From positions 57,441,056 through 57,505,055 of the forward strand of contig CM064871.1 of assembly GCA_032719365.1 (NCBI GenBank): DNA of 64,000 nucleotides, in the 5' to 3' direction. This document shows positions 56,501 to 64,000 of the stretch, piece after piece. This DNA is from Prinsepia uniflora (Eukaryota; Streptophyta; Magnoliopsida; Rosales; Rosaceae). Position numbers and translations under genes: made by a program. Each line of letters opens with the position of its first letter. Position 1 is the stretch's first letter. The notes beneath the pieces were generated by a model. That model did not search any database. It saw only the letters and a program-made list of their open reading frames with translations, and had not been told where the DNA came from.

Positions 56501-59056
56501 AGCTTGCCTGATAAAAGTGCCAGTAAAATCCGTACTCATAGTTAGCGACAGTGCAAATAAAAGAAACTGTAAGCCTTCTAGATCGTCGAACTTCTGCTAA
56601 GCCTGTTCTCCAATCCTGATGCTTCCATAAGATTCCATGATCCTCCTCATGCAAGCAAACACAATTCTCAATCGTTTCAACACCGCCAGTGAAATTTGTA
56701 AAGTTTGCATCAAAGTACTTGATATAGCCTAAACAATCACAACCCTGCAACAAGAAGATTGTCAAGAAGTGTACAAAATCCAACATAGACAGATGGGGGA
56801 AATGGGAAATGACATGGAGAAAAAGTATCCTGACTTTCTTAAGTGAATGTGCATTTTTTCCCAGCCCATCTTCCCCAGCATCAAATGCATTCTTCCGGTA
56901 ATGTGGATCATTTGGATCTCCGTAAGGAACTACCATCTCAACAAAACTTAGCCTGTGGGCCACAGGCCTCCGGCCTCGACTACCGTCAATATACGCGACA
57001 GAATAGATAACCAAACCTTCCTTGGAGGTAAAACCAATACGGAAATTCCACTGCAAACCAGAAAGAAAAAGAGAACAAGAACCAATATGACATACTGATC
57101 TGAGAAATCCAATGGTGTAGTTCCACAAAATAAGCAAGTACCTTCTGCCATTCAACAAAGTGTCCGTTAACTCGAAAGCTTGGTCCTTCAGGCTGAATTA
57201 TCTGTAGGGGTTTCACATCACTTCGATCAACACCTCCTCGTGTTTCACCAGGAGTATAATTTCTCAATGGATCAGCAGGAGGCAGGGGAACAAGTTTACG
57301 GTCTTCAAATTCAAGAACCACCATATTTTGCATATCAACAAGTACATGAATCCCTTCAACTGGACGAGCATAACCATTTTCCATAGGGCAATCACTCTCA
57401 GTTCTACAGAAGAGAAGTGGTTTAGCAAGCCTGCGACTAGGAGCATCAACATCACTGTGGTATCCAGCACACCTGTTAAGAAGAGTCACACTCACATTAC
57501 ACAGAGGTAAATATAAAGTGAGATCAAATTCTTGCAGGGTACATATTAGAAAAAATTTAAATTTAGAAACTGACCAGGGATCCACCATCACAAGGTCCAT
57601 ATCCTCAATACCCCTTTTCTTCATTGCTTCCCGAAATGGAGGAAAATCCTTCACAACAGCTTCACATTCCGCATATTCCATAGCATCCTGCATTTTCAGT
57701 AACAATGATGATATTCTCTTTTTAAGTAATGGAAAACACTTGCATAAACAATAATTCTTAACAGGCTGGATATACCATGGGAGGCTGAACATCTGGAACA
57801 ACTTTGGCCGAAATGACTTTACCCCTATGGTGACCACCTCGAGTTGCTGCATGGACTTCTGATAGTTCAACAACCCAGACACTAGTCTCATTTGACTTTT
57901 TGTTATAAACCACAAGTCTCGCTTGCCTCGGAGGAAGCTTACTAGGAATCATAGGACCACCTTTAGTTCTGGGAAGCAATGATGGCTGGAAAGGAGGGAA
58001 GAAATATGCATCTGCTAGTGCAACAACATGTTTATCTGGTTCTACCAAAGCCACTTCGACAAAGCGCATGCTATCCCTCACCTGAACGAAGATGAAACCA
58101 ACTCTTATAATCCTTAAATGAGCCCATGAATCATAATCCTTAAATGAGCCCATGAATCAATCATCTCTAACCCAGTCCTGAAAAAGGAAACCAACCCATA
58201 TTTTAATCTAAAACATTCACCATAATCGAAATGTAATTTACCTCAGGGGTTGCTCCAGCTGCCCTGACAGTGGCCACCGCCACTGAGATTTCAGCAGCAG
58301 ACAATGGCTCCAGAGGATGCCTGGTTTGAGCTCTCAACATGACTGGGATGCCTATGTGAACAAATAACGAGAATTATAAGAAAGATATCAACAACCAATG
58401 CCACCCAAACGCTCAGGCTTTTAAGAAGGAAAAAGCCTGCTTAAATCGGTAGCATTCAATTTTGAAAAACTCGAAAGAAAAATCTTGGTTCATTTCTCCT
58501 TCAACAAAATGGAGTAAGCATGGACCAGTTTAATCTGAAAGTAAATTTTTTTAGGCAAGTTGAAACAGCTGGAAGAAAAAAGACAGAAAAATAGGGAAAA
58601 GGGATATTTTTCTTCCGTGTAAGATTTTGGACCCCAGAAGACTGGAAAGGTAAATTGATAAGACCAACCACAACAACTAAACACAAAAGCAGATAATATC
58701 TTCCTTCATTTTCTGAGCAACCAAACAATAAAAAGATATTCATTTCATTGTCTTAAAATCAAGATCATTTTTATTACCAAAAACAAATGGAAACAAAGCA
58801 GTGATTATTAAATAAGCATTTTGTAGCTACCTTTGGTGGCAGTGGTGTTAACAGATGGAGGAGGAAGGGAGTCAAGTGGTCGGATCAAGGTCGGTACGGA
58901 CGCTCTGTTACGGATCGGATCCTCCGCCGGATCGTGGCCGGAAACGGTCCAATCGCGAATCGGGTCAGAGGCCTTGCGAAGCTGGAGAGTAGAAGATTTA
59001 GCGGGTGCAGTAGGCTCAAGGCAACAAGGCGTCGCTTTTTCCTGAGTTGTGGCCAT
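53543..59056 (-). CDS. CuAO: Peroxisomal copper amine oxidase (At2g42490-like), copper ligand altered
   Basis: Twelve phase-consistent exons, 5' to 3': 59056-58831, 58351-58242, 58081-57776, 57687-57575, 57472-57142, 57050-56835, 56744-56508, 56214-56029, 54807-54667, 54557-54289, 53946-53865, 53662-53543; 778 aa, the usual length for this clade. Such enzymes oxidise primary amines or polyamines to aldehyde, ammonia and hydrogen peroxide. Asn502-Tyr503-Glu504-Tyr505 is the topaquinone motif; Asp419 in FDAGEDGLG is the expected catalytic base. Copper should be held by His-x-His plus a distant His: His553 and His719 (THIPRLEDWP) are present, but the second of the pair is Gln555 (CAA, 56091-56089). 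The C terminus AKL is a peroxisomal PTS1. The exon 7 intron has a GC donor (56507-56506) with AG acceptor; all others are GT-AG. The frame is otherwise intact, so this is a gene with possibly reduced or lost activity, unless the Gln codon is a sequencing error. Confidence 0.93.
55303..56061. repeat. Tandem duplication inside the amine oxidase gene
   Basis: Two ~380-bp copies, 55303-55677 and 55678-56061, share long identical blocks such as AAGACAAGGCTACTTGGTCG. The right copy ends in exon 8 of the amine oxidase, so the left copy carries a decayed duplicate of the 3' end of that exon with its splice donor (about 55640-55677). Both lie within or at the edge of the 1.2-kb intron 54808-56028. Confidence 0.9.
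58108..58160. repeat. 26-bp tandem duplication in an amine oxidase intron
   Basis: Two adjacent copies of ATAATCCTTAAATGAGCCCA plus six bases in the intron between exons 2 and 3 (58082-58241). Confidence 0.85.
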
Positions 59057-61076
59057 TGCGAAGGGTTATCGAGCTCACCGTATCCACCGTAGTAACTGTC
59101 ACTGGAGTAGTTTTCCACTGACATACAGCAATGCCTCGCAGCAAACAGATCGATCGATTGAGAAATGAAACGCTCTCGAATCAAGCTTTCTTGGTGTTTT
59201 TCTCTATCACTTTCACGGGAAATAATGCTAACGAAATGCTGATAGCTTTAAGCTTTGCTACCCTTTCTAATAAGCGGTGATTAGAAGTAGACAGAGAGTA
59301 TTAAAGGCGGTGGGAAGTGGGAAGGAAAATCGTCCCTTTTTTTTTTATTCCGATATTAAAGAACGAAAGAAGACAAGGCGAGAGACCGGAGGTGCGGAGG
59401 TGGAGAGTGAGGACAAGGAGAAGGATGGTTCCTGGGGTGGAGCGATAGGAGCTATCACTTGTAAGAGACGTCGTCCTGCTGATCTCTAAAATCTGTAGGG
59501 CCTCTTTTTTTTTTTTGGTGGCAATATCTGTAGGGCCTCTTTCACTACGACGCATTACCATTAAAGAAGTGTATTTGAAGGAGCCCCGGGGGGGGGGGGG
59601 GAGGAAATATGAAATTTATTATTATAATTTCAAATAACGAAATTTATTATTATAATTTCAAATAACGAAATTTAAATTATGGGATGAGATTTTATTATTA
59701 CTAGCTACATAGTAATACATTACTAATTTCCGTGCTTATTATGGTCTATTCTTGTAATATAGTAGTATCAGAGACGGTCCAAACATTTAAAAATTTAGGG
59801 AAAAAATAAAAAAATGGGCTCTTAATTCACATAATTATTAAAAATGTATATTTTATAAATTAATTATATTATATTTATATTAAGAGGCCTCGTTAAAACC
59901 TTTGTTAGGGGAAAACCTATTGCGACAAAACTCCAAACAAAGGAAAAATAGTATCTTATGTTCAACACATTACATTCAGTTTTTTTTAAAAAAAAAAATC
60001 TTATACTTCTTTGGTGAAATTAGTAAACAATCTGCAACTCTATACAAACTTTCATATTCAAAACAAGAATGGTCTTCAATGAAGAGCTCCATACCAGACT
60101 AAAATGTAATCAGCAGGGGAAAAACAACACTAGCTAAATAAGCCTTCAACTTTTGCTTCACATTTTTCTTTAATTGCAATAAAGATTAATGTAAATACGC
60201 AATAGGGATCCTATCTAGTAAAAGACTAAATGTTAGTTAAAGAGCATTATATTATCTATTTTGAATAAGCAAGCAGAAGCATGAAGAAAGACCAGAGCAG
60301 TTGCTTATATGCATCAAACCAAATCAAGCATAAGCATGAAGAAAGAAAGAAAGAGAGAAAATTGAGAAAATTGATAATGGGTGGAGAAAATCAATTTTCT
60401 CATGATATTTCTACTTTGCTTCCCATGATAGGACTTTATAATGGGTTTTTGAGAAAATTGATTTCACCTTAGAATCTCAAAGCAGTTTCTTATATGCATC
60501 AAACCAAATCCAAATTCATTGATTTCACCTTACTGATTGCTTGTTAATATCACAAAGCACATGTAAAGAAATACAACACAGAAGTGAAGAATGAAGACAA
60601 ACAGGTTAGTCTATTAGCTACATCAAAGAAAAGCAAGCTTCTGTTTTGTTTTTTCTGTGAAATCAATTGTATGCTTCAAATAAATTGACATGTTCCTCTT
60701 TATAATAATATCTTACTTTATGGCTTCCGTAAAACTTATTCAAAACTTTCCTCTAATTTTTGTAATTTCAATTGTTCTAGTTACAAATCAGCCACAAACA
60801 AAAATGGTGGGTAGCTACAGCTCTAGCTGTAGAAATTAGTGAAGTCTGATAATCAATTTCGATTGTCCATAGACATCTCTAGCCGTAGCTACAACTACCT
60901 AAACATTTATCAATTATCATGATAAATTGATAATTACTGAGCACTAGATGGGTGGTCCGTGGTTGAAAAATTGAAAATAAAGTTTCCCCATTTTTACCCA
61001 ACTGCTAATAAAGAAATTGACAAATTATGGAGAATTCAATTGCACATTTTGCACAAATTGAGAAATTGACAATATG
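59057..61076. other. Upstream region of the amine oxidase and AT-rich spacer
   Basis: Immediately upstream (59057-59490) is the probable 5' leader and promoter of the minus-strand amine oxidase, with no clear TATA box. Further right are a G14 run at 59588-59601, a 28-bp tandem duplication (59611-59666), a copy of the copia-type CCTCGTTAAAACC module at 59887-59950, and a direct repeat of CTTATATGCATCAAACCAAA at about 60304 and 60490. No gene is recognised. Confidence 0.55.
59611..59666. repeat. 28-bp perfect tandem duplication
   Basis: Two exact copies of a unit starting GAAATTTATTATTATAATTT, with the beginning of a third copy at 59667. Confidence 0.95.
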
Positions 61077-61081
61077 GTAGC

Positions 61082-63604
61082 TGTAACAACCCGTCCCGAA
61101 TTTCTAGATTAGATTAATGACTAATCACGATTAGTGAGGTTAATCGGTGATTAGTTAGGCAAAATCGGACCAACGATGCAAAATGACTGTTTTGCCCCTA
61201 GTCATGGCAAAACGTTGATTTTTCGTTCGAACGGTCAAATGGACTTTGACCGATGACCGTGACGTAGTTCGTGATGTCACGAGTTCATAGACAGGTGGCA
61301 CGTTCAATTCCGACGTTCGAGGAGGAAGTTATGACGTTCGGAAGTTAAAGGGCATTTTGGTAATTTTGGTTAAAAAGGGGCAAATGTTGACTTTTTGACC
61401 AGGAGGTCCGATGGCAGAGGACCGAGGACTATTACGTAGATAAGGACGATACGAATTCATAGACAAGCGGCACGTCGAATTCAGACTTTCGATGGCGAAG
61501 TTACGGTTCACGGAAGTTCAAGTGCACTATTGCACGAATTACGAAACGGGTTAACTTTTGGACTCTAGTGGGCCCAAATATTTAGTTATTGTCCAATGGA
61601 TGAGTGACAAGTGTCGCCCATCCACTGGCCCTTAATTCCCATTCATGCATATCATCCCTTCATCGATCATTCTCCATTTCAAACCCAAACCCACCCGATC
61701 TCACCATTCCTCTCCCCTGTGCAACCCAACCCTTCCCATTCGACCATGGCTGAGACCAGAGAGTGAGAGAGAGACTGAGGGAGCTGAGGAGGGTTGTTGG
61801 ACGGCTAGAACTGCCATGAACGACGGTGGAGGCCAAGAGAAAACCTGAGAGCTCGGTAAGGCCCATTTTCCCCTTTAATTTGATTTTGACATCATGGACG
61901 GTATTGGATGATTAGGATGAGTTTATTGAGGTTGTAGGAAGGTGTAGAGGGCGGTTCGGACGGCGGTGAAGGGCTGAGCAGCCCTGGGTGCAATCGGGAA
62001 AATTATGGGACTTCAATGAGAGGTTAATGAGGCTATTAGTAACCCTCTAAATGAATTTGGACAGGTTTGGGGGTCCCGGTGACAGTGATCGGCTCGGGAG
62101 AGCCTATGGCACGCAAATCGAGGCGGTAGCTCGGACGGTCTGTGAGTGGACCTTGGTTTTCTAAATTGGTGCATGCATAAATGTTTATTATATGTTTTAA
62201 TACATGTTTGATAACGCCATGGGTGCATTTGTATGTGGTTACGTATAAGCACGTATTTCGAGGTTTCGGCCTTATTCGGTGCTTATACGGGTCGGTATTT
62301 CCTTATTGGTTTTAATGAATTGGATTTGGATTTCAAAAGGATAAACTCGGGTATGAGACCCATTTGGTTTTGTCTCGGGCATATGACCTCAGATATCGGG
62401 CACGGTGCCCAGCTGATGTCCTATGTTCGGGCACGAGACCTAGGTTACTTTACGATTTTGATTTCAGGTCAGGGAACCTTAAATGGATTTCCCGGTTCAT
62501 GACAGTTTATAGGAACCAGCGTGAACCCTTGTGATGGTATCGTGGTTCATGACGGATTATGGGGATCGGCATGAACCCTGGTTATGTTATTACGGTACAT
62601 GACGGTTTATGGGAACAGGCATGTTACCTCGGTTATGTTATTATGGTACATGACGGTTTATGGGAATCGGCATGTTACCCTAGTTATGTTATTACGGTAC
62701 ATGACGGTTTATGGGAACCGACATGTTAACTTGCTTATGGATATTATGGATCATGACGATTCAGGGGAACCGGGCATGGATATTGTGTTATGTATATATA
62801 TGCTCATATACCTTCCTTTACTTCTATTATCTCCTTCGGGGAGGGTCGTTGGCCTGGGTGGACCCCGGAGTAGTCACGAAGCACCGACTGAGTGGAGTCA
62901 CCCCCCAGTTGGGTTCCTTACTCTCAGGAAGGCTATGGTTACTATTACCTCGAGTAGGATCAGTGGTCTGCGGACATTGACCTTGACTTTGAGAAGACTC
63001 GGATTGAGACCCGGGTAGCACGCGCGTAGCTTTGGATACCGTGACAGGATTAGTTGTGTGACTTATATGTATATATGATATATGATATGATATATGGATT
63101 TGATATGTGGTGTGCACAAGTGTGCAGAGGATTTGAGCAGTGGCTCGTGTACTTGGTTTTAGTATGGTTATGGTTTTGGGCTGAGTCTCTTGTTGGTTTT
63201 CTTATGGATTTGGGCGGTGGCCCGTATGGTCGATTTCATTGTGGTCCTTTCGACCTTGGTTTATTTCTGATTTGGGCTTAGTTCCCACATGTGGTCCATT
63301 TGGTTAAATAGTTTTCGAATGTATGCATGCTTTTTAGTGAAGGGTACAAATGTCTTTATGGCAATGTTTTAATAAACTTTTGTTTTGTCCACTCACAGTT
63401 TTTAATGTTTTGACTGCCTTTCAGGTTGACATCGGATGTGGACTGTAGCAGAGACCGAGATATCATATACCTCCTCCGGATCCTGGCGTACTTTGATAGC
63501 CCGAGAGGGCAAAGGTCGGAAATATCCCTTGTCTGACACTTCGTGTCAGACGGGAGCAGGGTCATCCCACACTAATCCCGGGGGGATTGGGATGGGTCCG
63601 GTCA
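61082..63604 (+). mobile_element. Solo LTR C1 (type C)
   Basis: A 2.52-kb LTR starts TGTAACAACCCGTCCCG and ends GGGTCCGGTCA, with a perfect duplication GTAGC at 61077-61081 and 63605-63609. It is closely related to the 5' LTR of element C (5910-8655) but lacks the GC-rich module. It has a degenerate palindrome near 61599, arms CTGTGAGTGGAC and GTCCACTCACAG at about 62137 and 63387, a tandem array at 62490-62790 and a terminal hairpin at 63531-63551. The 144-codon frame at 62584-63018 arises from the array plus conserved DNA and is not accepted as a gene. Confidence 0.94.
62490..62790 (+). repeat. 51-bp minisatellite inside C1
   Basis: Six copies of a ~51-bp unit built on CATGACGGTTTATGGGAACC followed by GGCATG. 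The related LTR at 5910-8655 has about three copies (6660-6830, minus strand). Confidence 0.9.
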
Positions 63605-63609
63605 GTAGC

Positions 63610-64000
63610 ATACCCACTCCACAATCTCCACTCGACCACTCCTTCTCTTCATTGTTCCATTGTTCCCTATGACCTATCCCAAATTTACAAATGAGCAATC
63701 TTCCCCTCTTCCCCAGACTCCCAGAGCAGCACAGCCCCTACAAGTTACACAAATATGGTGAGCACCGAGCTCGTGATAGTGTAAAAAGAGAGAGATAAAA
63801 AGAACAAAGATATTAGGGTTTGATTGGAAAAACCAATTGTTAAGAACTTGAGATTAGAGTTTGGGAGTTTGAATGAGATTAGAAAAATTGAGAATTTGAA
63901 ATTGATATTTAACCTTGAACATTGAATTGGAACATTGAAGCATGCGCCTTTTTCTTGGTTTCAGAATTCTGACCGTTTGAACCTCTTCCGCTCCCTCTCC
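63610..64000. other. Right-edge spacer
   Basis: Non-repetitive, AT-leaning DNA that continues the host sequence left of solo LTR C1. I recognise no gene, RNA or transposon in it. Confidence 0.5.

Overview
The window reads as nuclear DNA of a flowering plant, most likely a woody core eudicot. It has spliced genes with typical plant introns, plant-type LTR retrotransposons primed by initiator Met-tRNA, a hAT-type MITE, and AT-rich spacers. I cannot name the species. Two genes look intact. One is an F-box protein with Sel1-like repeats (14672-16484, +, 4 exons, 341 aa). The other is a peroxisomal copper amine oxidase (53543-59056, -, 12 exons, 778 aa, ending in the PTS1 tripeptide AKL). A third locus, an Armadillo-repeat-only (ARO-like) gene, is a pseudogene (17534-18278, -). 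The amine oxidase is unusual in three ways: one of its three copper-ligand histidines is glutamine, one intron has a GC donor, and a neighbouring intron carries a tandem duplication that copies the end of an exon.

Most of the rest is nested retrotransposons, and their boundaries can be read directly from target-site duplications (TSDs). The outer element is a decayed Ty1/copia element, D (21334-52901, -, 134-bp LTRs, TSD GGACC). Inside it lie solo LTR C2 (21560-24923), solo LTR A2 (25256-28319) and a large non-coding LTR element, B (31394-49918). Element B holds three further solo LTRs: A3 in its 5' LTR, and A4 and A5 in its internal region. Removing these insertions rejoins the copia pre-integrase motif, RLGHPG, across 18.5 kb.

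Left side: 1-8655 is part of a related non-coding LTR element, C (-), cut by solo LTR A1. It is followed by a low-complexity Athila/Tat-like remnant with an Asp-tRNA-type primer site (8656-13366). Middle: the F-box gene, the ARO pseudogene, a 575-bp hAT MITE (18448-19022) and a spacer with a strong 27-bp inverted repeat. Right side: the amine oxidase, its upstream spacer and a last solo LTR, C1 (61082-63604).

The ~2.5-3.4 kb LTRs (types A, B and C) have no coding capacity but share an architecture: ends TGTAAC..CCCGTCC and TCCTG(A/T)CA; in several a GC-rich GCGCGTG/CACGCGC module; a pair of inverted arms (GTGAGTGGAC and GTCCACTCAC) bracketing a copy-variable tandem repeat domain; and a short hairpin near the 3' end. 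In element B the two arms differ between the LTRs by matching changes. This LARD-like system is the least conventional thing in the window.
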